Made by a program: the position numbers and the translations under genes
Notes under the pieces: model-generated
Databases searched by the model: none
What the model was told of the DNA's origin: nothing
Seen by the model: the letters and a program-made list of their open reading frames with translations, nothing else
In this document: positions 21,806 to 32,999 of the stretch, one piece after another
How positions within the stretch are numbered: position 1 is the stretch's first letter
Layout of the letters: each line of letters starts with the position of its first letter
Origin: Neoechinorhynchus agilis
Lineage: Eukaryota; Acanthocephala
DNA length: 64,000 bases
Assembly (NCBI GenBank): GCA_051530055.1
Contig: CM121342.1
Span: 930,001-994,000 of the forward strand
Direction of reading: 5' to 3'

Positions 21806-23065
21806 TGGAGTCGGCGATTTAATCGTAAATTAAAAATATCAAAACCAGCATTACGCTTTATTTATCACAAACGCTTCCGCGAACTCAAAACCAATTTAGC
21901 GACTTGGTATAATTAAATAGATAAAAATACACTTCCAGGGCAAGAAATTTATTGAGGCAATTTATGAAGATTTGGATTGTTTATAAATTTAATACAGTAA
22001 AAGTGTTAAGTTTGAGTTGGCCAATAAAATAGCAAAACCTTAGTTTAGGAGATTCAACGTTAATCCCACGTAATAATCTTTAATGTTTTTGTAAGCACAT
22101 AAAATCGAACGCGAATTATTAAGCACATTTTATTATTGAAAAGAGAAGAGGAACAATGCACCTCTGGTCCGCGTGAACACTTCAGTTCTGAAAGGTTAAA
22201 TGAATGTGGCTATTGATTTTGGAGGAAAGTTGGTGGTTATTGTTTGCAGGAGAATTTGTGAGGTGGGGTCTTTCCTTCGATTCATTTCGGATCATGAAAT
22301 CCGAGAAGATTGGGTAGTATGGAAAAGGGAGCGGAGGTAGAGGATGGATGAAATGAATTGGGATTTCGAGCGTTGTGCTCGTGTGAAAAGGAGAACAAAA
22401 AATGTTGTGGTAGGGTTGAGAGGCGTTTTGATTGTTTGGTGAAATCAATGACGTAATGAGAATTTTGTTCCAGAATCGTCAAAAAATTAAAAAATCTATA
22501 CTAAAGTTTCATGATCAAAATGGTGGTGATATTAGCAATCGATCCATATTTTTTTCAGAAAACTAGACCGACATTCAGGATTATTAACAAAACACATTTT
22601 GCAAGGACGTCAACTACCTTTCTGGCTCCTTGATGAAAGATCATTGTGTAGAACAAAGAAGTGTTAAAGTTTGACGTTAAGAATATTAGATTTCTTTTCA
22701 TATCACTGTATTTATCATGACTACCAAGCCGACATCTTAATTTTTATTTACGATCATTGAGGTGGACCTCATATTTTTGTGACGAACAAATTTTAACGCA
22801 CAGAACATAAGATCACTTCTTTTGAAACCGCCCATTACAGTTAATAAATTAAAGAATGTCGAACATACAGAAATTTTTCCGGTAATGAAAATAGAAATAT
22901 GTTAAGCATTTTAATACATGAAAAGTAAAAGTACTACTTTTTTGACCTGCAATCATTTTCATTGATTAAAAGAAATACTAGCACTATATGTTTGGCGCTC
23001 TAATTTCACGACTAAGAATCCAACGAAAATCATACACACATAACCATTTTCACACTCGAACATTT
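21806..23065. other. Intergenic region, nothing recognised
   Basis: AT-rich spacer 3' of the torsin gene. A G-rich stretch at 22200-22440 gives overlapping open frames on the minus strand rich in P, N and H; these look like composition effects. Confidence 0.4.
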
Positions 23066-25133
23066 TTACAATTCATCCCCAATGGATGCTTTATGCGACT
23101 CAAAATGCCGCTCTTTTTCCACGTCCATTATTAGATACTCCACCCGCTGAGGAACCCTTTTGCATCCCGAACTTGAGAAGAGATGGAGTTTTTCAGGTAC
23201 AAAGATGATTTCGTCCAGAACATCGAGAATAAAATTCGACTGTTGAGCCGGGGACTTGAATAGATGAGTATAGTTGCGAACGAGTAGATAGTCGACGATA
23301 CACTGTTTGAGATGATCCCGTTCCAACGGGAGAAAGGGTATTATGAAGGTCAAAAGATCACGTTGGATAAGTTCAGTGTGCCACAGACCGCCTGTTTTGG
23401 AATTCGAGTAAGGAATACGCTGATACAAACGTATTCCAACCTGCTTCATTAAATACAGAATTAGCCAATAATTTTTCGAGATTTTTAATTGTGAATAAAC
23501 GTCGATCGATTCCTCGTTTCCAGGCGTTCATGGTGAAGTTTGTGATAGTTCGTTCACCACTATTACTGCCAAACACAAAAAGAAACTTATGATCATTAGG
23601 ATCAAACACTACTGATCACATACCTGAGAAAGATGAACACAGCCCGAGTGAAATCGATTTTTGCATTGTTTTGACTTAAAAGACGTAGTTCGTCTGTGTT
23701 AAAATCAAGAAACGAAGTGATTGTATCTATCAAATGAATCGGCATTTTGTCGATTTCATCGAAAATAAACAATCCGTAACGACATCGCTTCAACCGTTGT
23801 CTAATTTCGCGATCAATTATCTCCTATAATCAATAAAAAAACACGATAATTAGATGCTGTAAAGATCCAGTAACACTGACCCTGTATTGGGCAAGATGGT
23901 GTTCATCGCTGTGTGGAAAATCACGAGATGCTACAAAATAGTGAACGAAATTGCTTTCCATTCCCAAATAGAACAAATGATTGGCTACCATACGAGCAAC
24001 ATAACTCTTTCCTTTGAAACAAAAAACCGTAAGTTAAGCTAAACACAGCAACGTCTTTTAAAAAGAGAAAACTTAGCAACGACCGTTGTGAATTTTAAAA
24101 TAACTATGCACAATATTTAGAAGGAAAAACGAAATTAGTAAATTGTTTTATTGAGAAAAATAGAATTTTTGATAATATTGAATGGAAGAGCTTAAATAGC
24201 GCAAATTATGTCCAGAAGACTGACTAAAAAACAATTAGAATGCCAAATGGATTGATATTTTTGATATTCTTCGCATCTTGGTTTTTTTGCTAATTAACTT
24301 TTTAGATCTTTTGCAAAAATAGCTTCCAAAACAAAAACATTGGTTCAAATATCATGGGGGTAAAATTTGTACTTTTGCTAAAGAATAAAACCTACTAATT
24401 AAGAAACAAAATTAAACTATGAAATCCAGTTTCAATTCTGCTAAAGAATAAAACCTACTAATTAAGAAACAAAATTAAACTATGAAATCCAGTTTGAATT
24501 CTATTGCACATGCGAGATAGAGTGTAGTCATCACTTCAAGTATACTACGGATTTTAACTTTTGTTTGAAAGATAGAGTATGAGTAAATTGTGGAAACATA
24601 TCTACAATCTCAAGTTTTCTACAGACTACAACTTTTAGATGTTTCATAGGATAAAAATTTTATGCAGTGCGAATTGAGCGACAGACTTTATCTATAATCT
24701 CGGGTTTCTTAATTATTGAAACTTGTGGTTATAATTTCTACGTATTACATTTGAGATATTTTCTAGTTGGCCGAGAAACGTTTTCAATGATATCGGATTT
24801 TAACTGTTTGTATCCCGGAAATAAGTAAAAATCCCTGTCTTAAGAGAAAAGATTTCTATCGTTTCCTGTTAAAAATTCAGCCTTCGCCCTTAAGCGATAA
24901 TGTTATATGAAGAAGAAATATGCAAACTCTGCATCTCACTTACCTACTCCTGTTGGTCCATGAAATGCTAGAGCTAGTGCTCTACTAGTCGGCGATTTAA
25001 AATGAGACTCGAGAGCTTTTACGACAACATCATTGACCAGTGGTTGACCGTACAGTCGCTGATTGAATTCCATTGTAAGACCTTGGAAAACAACATTTCG
25101 TATAACGATTTTATGAACAACTTTTTCGAACCG
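23066..25133 (-). CDS. Torsin-family AAA+ ATPase (5' end not found)
   Basis: Torsins act in the ER lumen and nuclear envelope with LAP1/LULL1-type activators. Six exons read on the minus strand: 25133-24944, 24011-23881, 23823-23624, 23565-23441 and 23391-23066, plus an unidentified first exon. Motifs in order are MEFNQRLYGQPL (torsin start of the AAA domain), Walker A GPTGVGKS split by an intron, NFVHYFVASRDFPH, Walker B LFIFDEIDK, VFIFLSNSGE (sensor 1), GGLWHTELI, FIIPFLPLERDHLKQC and the sensor-2 region SSGCKRVPQR with the torsin cysteine. All listed introns are GT-AG in matching phase; one is about 930 nt, the others 49-58 nt. Most torsins have GKN in Walker A, whereas this has GKS. The signal peptide exon should lie above 25133 but was not found. 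Confidence 0.88.
24377..24502. repeat. 63-bp tandem duplication in torsin intron
   Basis: 24377-24439 and 24440-24502 are identical except for one base near the end. They lie inside the long torsin intron, outside the splice signals. Confidence 0.9.
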
Positions 25134-25641
25134 CTGTGATTAAAATCAATGCAAGGTCGTGAGCATCGTTCATACATTCTGCACGAATATCTGTGGAAAT
25201 CTAAATGAAGCTTTTGAAATTGTTTAGGCGATGTTGATGATAAAACAAACGATTTGAATATTTGAGAAACTTATTGGTATTCCATTCAAGGGTTTGTATT
25301 TCAACAAAGGTAACGAATACGGCCCAAATTAACATGGATTATCGAATTATACAATTATGCACATATATCTGAAATCTACACGAAATTAGAAGCGCTGCAG
25401 ATTCATCTCCAAGAGAAACAACAATTTTTGCACTATTGATAAACAATGCGCTTAAATGTCTTGAACGAAGAATTCAATCTAACCAAAACAAAATCCAATA
25501 TCTAGCCAAGCGATTTTAAGGTGTGGTTTAGACAATCGATTCCATGGACACAGAAATACAACGGAAGAATTCCAAACAACGTGAAAATCGTACATTCTTC
25601 GGAATGATGAAGTTTGTGATGCACTTTTTCCCAAAAGCAAC

Positions 25642-25674
25642 CTTGATAAAGGCACGAGTTTGTGCTGAAATATC
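25642..25674 (+). ncRNA. Hammerhead-like core, solo PLE tail (family 3)
   Basis: CTTGATAAA, stem GGCAC/GTGCT, then GAAATATC. The same core occurs at 48930-48962 and, on the minus strand, in the tail of the PLE at 57-58 kb (57036-57068). No PLE protein is attached here. The surrounding 25134-26104 shows no other feature. Confidence 0.4.
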
Positions 25675-26104
25675 GGATTTAATAAATAGATTACGTCAAA
25701 TTGAAATATATTTTATGCGGGATTATGACAGACGAATGAGGAGGTTCTGAAAAATTGAGTTTGTCACTAAGAAAAGTAATAACTTTGCTATTTTTGTCTA
25801 AAAACGCGCAGTGACGTCATCAAAGTTTATTCAGTAAAGAACGATATTGTCCTTGACGATATTTGAAAAAAAGAGGTTTGCGCATTTTTATAAACCATGA
25901 TTCTTTGTCGTCACTTGTTTCGTCAACCGCGTCGAATTTCTTTCGTTTTAAAAGTAGTTAAAGATACACAATGGGGAAGGATCACAGTTTCCTTCGGAAG
26001 TAAAATCGACGATTCAGTGTCGCCGTTGTTCTCTAAGAAAACCTCCTTCGATCGCACGGTAACAATAATCTTTTGATAAGAACAGTCTATGCAAGCGAGC
26101 GACT

Positions 26105-28948
26105 TTACCGGTTTCCTCCGATTCGCGGTGTTTTTGGTTCGGTCTCGTGTAAAGCGGGCGGTTCTCCATTATCAAATACGAACTTTCGAAGGCAACCAAA
26201 AGCGCCCAAGTATCCCTAAAGATAAGTTCATTAGAGACATTTTTGCAGGCTTAGTTATACCTCGTGCCGTAAGAATATCGGTTTAATTTGCCTGCTTGAC
26301 CAGAATCCCATTGCAAGAGATACTTGTTTTGGCGACAATTCGTTCAACCTGAGAAAACTGCCTACAAATATGATTTTATCCACATTTTGCGTCACTGCCG
26401 TCATATGAGCGATTGAGGTCAAGTTGTTTAAAATGGTCACAAGCACCGATCTAGCCAGGTCTTCTTTACTTGGTTTTGTCACTGATCCCGAGGCTACGTT
26501 TCCGAAACTCGATGCGACTACTTGGCCAGCAAGGCCGAATCTCTCATAATCGCCACCGTAAATGTCACGGACGAGCTTATCTATCTCGACGGCAGGACTC
26601 AGTTTAAAGCTGGACTTTTCTTTAACTGAGTCCTGTCGTGTCTTACAGTTTGACTATTGCCCGCCTCTGCAAGGCGAATCGCGTCCTCGTAGGTCTCACA
26701 TCCAGTCAAAAGACGACAAAGACCAAGAAATGTTCCTCCGCCTATAGAACTGCCCGTCAATCGCTGATATTTGTACTGACTCTCGACAAGCAGTACGCTA
26801 ACACCGCTACCTGCGTTCACTAAGATGTATGGATATGGATTCTCAAATTCGAATCCGCGACTCTCTAGGTCGTCCGCTTCCGTGGCCTCGTTCATGTCTT
26901 CGTAGTAGTAACACTCGTCCGCAAAATTAGATGCTACATAGTGAATTCCTCGAATTAGAGTCGATAACTCGTCGCATTTGTGCCAATTAAGTTTCATATT
27001 CTAAATTATGAACTCGTGATAAATAAAAGCTTTTCAGCGATGATAATTTGGTCCATAACGACGAGAATCGCACCGAAAAATCCACACTTCCAATTTCCTT
27101 TTGCAGACACAAAAAATCTGAATATATAAAGCGTGTACATTTTCCATTGAATCTAAAACTTTCGACCTTTTTCAGAAGAGCAATCCCTTCTAGTCCGCAT
27201 TTTAGCTTAAACCATTAGTATTTTTCAAAAGAATAAAAAATCTTTTTAAATCGTGGTTAAAAGTGTACCTAAATTTACACTTAAACTTTCGATCAAACAT
27301 CGATTTTTTCACGTTAGAGTTAGCTCCAAATTGCGGTTAAAAGTTTTAAAACCCATTTAAAATTTAATTAAAAACTTATCGTATTTGTGCCATCGACCAT
27401 ACGTGGCTCTCATCTGCATGCTCAACGGGGATGAAAACGTAAATAAACTGTCGAGAGATTATAGAACGCACTAAAAAATCTTTTGCATACAAGTTTTCTT
27501 TTTTAATATTATTTTAAAGGTCGTTTGATAACTAACAAACTAATGATGAACCCGTCGAGGTTGGCAGTACGTCTTTAAACTCTTTACCAGGTAAAGACTT
27601 CTAAATAATACACTTCTAATCATGCGAATTGACTCGGGGGAAAGAAAGGAAAACAACAACCTAACAACTTAATCGACTAAAGTCACATAAACCAAAATCA
27701 ACTAACCGTCCAAAAACAATTTTACCACCCCTTACCTGAGATACACAAGGTTCGGTGAATTATTCTTCCTCTTTGATTCGAGGGGAAGAACGGAAAACAA
27801 CAAATCCAAATTAACCGACCAAAGTCACAAAAACCAAAATCAACTAACCGTCCAAAAACAATTTTAAAAACTCGTACCTAAGGTACCCAAGGTTCGGTAA
27901 ATTATTCTTCCTCTTTGATTCGAGTGGAAGAACGGAAAACAAGAAATTCAAATTAACCGACCAAAGTCACATAAACCAAAATCAACTAACCGTCCAAAAA
28001 CAATTTTAAAAACTCGTACCTAAGGTACCCAAGGTTCGGTAAATTATTCTTCCTCTTTGATTCGAGGGGAAGAACGGAAAACAACAAATCCAAATTAACC
28101 GACCAAAGTCACAAAAACCAAAATCAACTAACCGTCCAAAAACAATTTTAAAAACTCGTACCTAAGGTACCCAAGGTTCGGTAAATTATTCTTCCTCTTT
28201 GATTCGAGTGGAAGAACGGAAAACAACAGATCCAAATTAACCGACCAAAGTCACATGAACCAAAATCATCTAACCGTCCAAAAACAATTTTACCAACCCT
28301 TACCTGAGATACCCAAGGTTGGTGAATTATTATTCTTACTCTTTGACTCGGGGGAAAGAAAAACAACAACCTAACAACTTAACCGACCAAAACCAAATAA
28401 ACCAAAATCAACTAATCGGTCAAAAACAATTTTACCAACCCGTAAATAAAGGAACCCAAGGTTCAGTGAATTATTCTTCCTTTTTTTAAATAAAACGTGT
28501 TTTAATATAAACACACTTCCTGATAGCTTTAATTCACTGACCTCAATGATGTCCCTTTCGAACTTATAAGCTCCGCCACCAGTCACATAGACATCGAGAG
28601 TCAAAGTATGAAGATGCTTCTCGATGCACAATCTCAGGAAATCAGGCATAACGTCAGTAGGAAACCGGATGAAATGAATATTGCCCATTCGGCCTCTCAG
28701 GACGACATTCTTCATTTCCAAGTCAATATCCCGGACACCATCTCGTCCGTAAGCTCGGTTCATGGTTAGATACCGACGGATATTGCTTAAAATTTCTCCT
28801 TCATGCTTACATTCGACCTCGGATAAAGTCCCACATTTTCAAGTTGATAATTCGCTCCAAAATGAAAATGTGTTCCATAAGTCTAGAGGTTCAAAGTAGA
28901 CCAGCTTTACAAGACTTCCTCCAATGTCCAGCCCGAACCATGGGAAAA
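26105..28948 (-). CDS. Pantothenate kinase (eukaryotic PanK), with an in-frame TGA
   Basis: Phosphorylates pantothenate in the first, rate-limiting step of coenzyme A synthesis. Exons on the minus strand are 28948-28542, 27000-26647, 26584-26261 and 26215-26105, GT-AG and in phase. Motifs are [20 protein letters not shown] (ATP-binding start), [102 protein letters not shown] and the end GYLGAFGC. The catalytic core is complete. In the first listed exon a TGA (28839-28841) interrupts the frame between YFEP and RRYLT, a poorly conserved stretch, with the frame identical on both sides and no usable GT-AG pair. An upstream leader exon probably exists. The intron 27001-28541 is packed with repeats. 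Confidence 0.88.
27540..27625 (+). mobile_element. Solo PLE 3' tail in pantothenate kinase intron
   Basis: Has CTAATGATGAACCCGTCGAG, TACGTC and the terminal consensus GTAAAGACTTCTAAAT...CTTCTAATCATG seen at the ends of the 2-kb and 54-kb PLE copies. The GAAA box of the hammerhead core is altered. No coding part is attached. Confidence 0.6.
27620..28490. repeat. Tandem array, 142-144-bp unit, about six copies
   Basis: Marker TTCCTCTTTGATTCGAG recurs with spacing 144, 142, 142, 142, 144. The inner units differ by few bases, the outer ones more, as expected for unequal exchange. It lies within an intron of the pantothenate kinase gene and shows no coding potential. Confidence 0.92.
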
Positions 28949-30666
28949 CTAAATGGACCGAGAGTGAGACGGTCTCCTGGTGATAAATTCTGGGCGTTGT
29001 CACTCACGGGGAATACTTTCTGTCATCGTGAGCTAGGAAATGGGCGATGTGTGTTTAGATCGAGTGAGAAAACAAATGACTCATTTCCCCAGTCATTAGA
29101 CAAAGACGAGGGGCGATGGCCTACCTGGAGGCGGTTGATGCCAGCTCGCAATTGTAGCTTGTAAATGACTCATTCCACTCAAATTTGACACTTTTAGTAA
29201 CAATGGCGGTAAGCGGCGCAGAAACGATCTAACAATCATAACGGCACATCTGAAGCAAGAGAGAAGTTAGAGATTTATAAGACTTGCCGTTGAGCGCCTT
29301 TTAAACAAAAAGGAACGTATTTTGTGACGTGTCACTCATTGAACACGGAAGAAATCTCACATAATTGAACAGTTTTTAAATTGAACAGATTAAAACTACG
29401 ACGCTAATTGTGAAGTGGTGAATACAAACTCTCATGAACACGAGTTTCAACAGATCAATGAGAGTTAGAACGATCTCTAACTCGTGCTATGATTATGACC
29501 GTGGAATTGAACATTTTGAGCCATTCGATCTGTGCTATTGTTTAAACTTTTTTTAAATTCAAATCCAAATTTATTTTGATGGTCTGAATGTAACATACAC
29601 GCTCACAAACTGTTATATGCCTAGCCGTGTTATTTTTCCGTTTTAGTTTTCGGAAGATGCTGAGTTCGAAAATCGGACGAATGGAGCATCGAGAAAGTGT
29701 GTGACTGTGCAAGAATAAGCAGAATTCGTCGTAACGTAAATTTAAGGATTCTCTTATGCTTTCTGTAAAACCATTATTTTAAAAAATTGTCTAGATGAGA
29801 AGAATATTACGCGAGAGAACTTTTTATCGGACATCCAACAAACGAATCAGCTCGTCGATTAAACAAATAAATGAGATGATCGTAAATAATACTTCCATAA
29901 TCTTTCTAAGGAATCTTTTTTGTTTTTCCCTCTCAAAATGGAACTATAATCTAAAAAGATTTAATGACTTTTATGAATGGATTTTACAAATACTTGATAG
30001 TCAATTCGGAATGCAAGGCATAGCTTATGAAGAATAATCTGAAAACGGAATTTTCAATAAGATAAGAACTAAATCTGTGTACCTCAAACAGTTTTTCTAA
30101 GTTCGACACTCGATTGATGGGATATTTATTTCTGGTCTGATGGTTTAGTCTTAACCAATTAAAAATGCTTACTTGCAAGTACGTTTTACAAGTATTCGCC
30201 GACTATTTGAGCTTGGGTGCCACAGCATCATTTTTTTGAACGAGGAAATAATCGCAAGCGTGGACATGAATGCATTTAAAAATGATTCTATTCCTAAGCC
30301 AAAAAAACCCATTGAGAATTAGATAAGTTTTGCATCAAATTGTGCTCTCTAGTGATAAACACATTTCGGAAAAGTTGGTTATCGGTCACGACCGAATCGA
30401 TAAAAACCTAATGCTCACAAAACAAACTTTAAGCGTCGCCCTAGTTTGTGCATTTAAAATCTTTCTCGACCGCGATTCGATGGTTAATTATTTGCACCGC
30501 GCTCAGTGTTTCTTAGTAATGACTATTGCTTGAGCGTCCAAAGAACGAATCCTTTGATCTATTAGAATAAATTCCGCATTAGGTTTACTCTAACTTAATA
30601 ATTATTTTAATACAGAAACGAACTTTCAGATTGTCATACAGTTTTCTATTTGGTTACTTTTCTTTA
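28949..30666. other. Intergenic region, nothing recognised
   Basis: Contains the unresolved 5' end of pantothenate kinase in its left part. Short frames at 28844-29164 and 29795-30037 (+) lack recognisable motifs. Confidence 0.4.
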
Positions 30667-30845
30667 CATTCACCACCTCCCACCAAATTCCAGCTTTTGT
30701 CCTTCCTCGACCGTCGCCATCACGCTGGCAGCATTGCCCCGTTGTACTGCCAGCGAGATATTTTGTCGAAGAAATAAGCCTGCTCTTGAGTCTCCGGTTG
30801 CCTCTCTCAATAGTTCGATCCATAGATTTTGTTCTCGACGTAACT
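30667..30845 (-). mobile_element. REL-LINE 3' end fragment, subfamily 1
   Basis: The minus strand reads EATGDSRAGLFLRQNISLAV, then QRGNAASVMATVEEG, and ends with GGTGGTGAATG, the subfamily 1 terminus. A piece just upstream (VENKIYGS) suggests an internal deletion. The rest of the LINE is absent. From 30846 to 31372 nothing is recognised. Confidence 0.75.
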
Positions 30846-31372
30846 GAGACTTTCTGTAGAAAAACTAAAAGGATCGTCACATAGCCAATTTAGTCACACC
30901 AAACAATCGAATTTAGTGGAAATTTTAGCCGCTTTTATGAGCATTTGAACTAAGTTTGGCACCGGCTCTGATCAATCTTGTGATTTCCACTCTGAATGCA
31001 ACTTACCTTCAAGAAAGTTCAGAAACATCGTGATTTCTTCGTATTTCGAAACTCTACCAATAAATATTGGCAAAATAAATGTTACAATCTTTTATACCCA
31101 GACAAGAACATAAGCAAGTAGTTGATTTTAATGTACGATTTAAGGCTTAGATTTGCGTATTTTAATCAAATGAATTTGATCAGTTGAAGTCTTCTCGAAA
31201 ATGGCGATAGAAATCAGGATGTGCATTTTGTTCGCCATAAAGGATTCGTTGGCATTACCACCGAGACAACAACAAAAACTAAGCATCGCCTTAATTTTTC
31301 ATTAATGAATTCAATAAAAAATCCACAGTGCCATGCACTTTAGGGGATTTTCCATGGTTGTTTGTTCAAATG

Positions 31373-32415
31373 TTATTTCTTTTCCTCCTTATCTTTAGTG
31401 TCATCTTGGGTACCCGGTGTCTGCGTGGTATTACTGCCAGAAGCCAAATTTCGGATAACCTCCAAAATCCCAGGATTCGTTTGGGAGAGTTGAGAAGCCA
31501 AACGTTGTCCAGCTTCAAAAAGGTCGCCAAGACCTTGCTGTGGCTGGTTAGGATCACTATTTGCATTTGTTTGAGTCGTGCTTCCTGTCAGGCTACCGAG
31601 CATATTCGCCATTAGTCCTTGGACAGTAGGATTTTGAACGAATTGAGACGCCATTTCAGCCAGCGCTGGATTTCTCAGCAGGCTACCAATATCCACACCG
31701 GATTGTTCTGCTATGTTAGAGAAAGGACCTTGACGTTGAGGTTGAGCTTTGTTAAGAATTTCGAGGTTCTCTTGGGCGTTTTTGTTGTTTGGATCGAATC
31801 GAACTGCCGCCTCAAGGGCACTCCTTGCCTTATCGAGTTCTCCTTTCGTCATGAATGCCATTCTGTGGAAATGTGAGAGACTATTTGGTACAACTAATAC
31901 ACATACCCGAGTCTTCCATGAGCTTTACTATAATCCGGCTTTAAAGAAATGGCTTGACTAGCATCGCGGATACACTCGTCCATCATCAATAATTTTGCAT
32001 AGGCCGCAGAGCGGTTGCAATAATAGGCAGCTTCATAAGGATAAATTTTAATCGCATCAGTGTAATAATTTATCGCCTCCTGCGTATTTTCGTTCCGCAT
32101 CTCTTCGTTTCCGAATTCCTTTAAACGTTCAGCCGTGGCACGGTTCGATTCTTTGTCATAAAATAAAGCCCGCATGTCGATCAAATCCCGTTGTGAGTCG
32201 ACTGTCGGATTCACATTTAAAACAGAAGATAGGCCGTTATCGAGACATTGACGAGCCACTATTTCATTCTCGGTAACAAAAGATAGAACCACAACTTGCT
32301 CACCTCTTAAACTTCCACGTTGGGATTCTGTAAGGGTTGCATCGCATTCGTATTCACCAATCAAGGCGAGAAATGCTCGAATGATGCGAGCGTCCACTGG
32401 CTGAGATGATTGCAT
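31373..32415 (-). CDS. sgt-1: SGT: small glutamine-rich TPR co-chaperone (SGTA/SGTB type)
   Basis: SGT passes tail-anchored and mislocalised membrane proteins between Hsp70/Hsp90 and the BAG6/GET machinery in the cytosol. Two exons (32415-31907 and 31862-31373, 44-nt GT-AG intron) give 332 residues, close to the family's roughly 310-340. The N-terminal helical dimerisation domain covers about residues 1-75. Three TPR repeats follow: AERLKEFGNEEM..., EAAYYCNRSAAYAKL..., KAHGRLGMAFMTKGELDKA. Then come the NPA-type segment (LLRNPALAEMASQFVQNPTVQGLM) and a Q/N/T-rich tail ending KDKEEKK. The start Met is the only one before the conserved helix. It lies downstream of the helicase on the same strand, 585 bases away. 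Confidence 0.93.
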
Positions 32416-32999
32416 CTGAAATGAGAACTTTCTAGTCTTTCTTCTTAGAACACTTCGATCGCATTTATATGATGCGGCGCTTTATAGCAGCTGTACAGAT
32501 TCTTGAGATAAAAATCACTTTCAATTAAAAAAGGAGACAGACTTCCGACGAGCGTTAGCGGCAGAGTGATGTGCAGAATTTCTGTACTCTTCATGGATAA
32601 AGCTTTACTAGGAGCTTTTGCTTAAAAAACAACGCCGAAAAAGCTATTTAAGCATCGTTTTAGATCTTAAAAGAGCAGCTTACAAACGTTTATCCAATTC
32701 TCGATCATAATCGTTTCTAAAACTGAGATGAACATATCGCCGCAGCTTGCTTAAGAGGTAAACACGACTTCCTGAGAATACATTGAACATGGTGTTTCGA
32801 AATTGTTCATAGGTCACACGGAGCGATGGATCGTTTGAATGGTATTGAGATATTACTGCGGTTCAATTGGAAGAAATAAACCTTTATAAAGCCGACGAGG
32901 TTGCGAATTGAATTTTAAATGCTATCCTGATAGAAAATTAGTTTCAAAATAACTAAAACATCAATGAAGCTTGGCTTCAAAACAAAAGAATTTAAATTT

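Noticed and set aside
22182-22482. Two overlapping minus-strand frames rich in P, N and H
   Set aside because: They are complementary to a G-rich stretch and have no domain; composition explains them.
27620-28490. CRISPR array
   Set aside because: Units are 142-144 bp of contiguous repeat without spacers, in an intron of a eukaryotic gene.
28839-28841. Selenocysteine at the TGA of pantothenate kinase
   Set aside because: No selenocysteine is known in this enzyme, the site is in a variable linker, and no SECIS element was identified.
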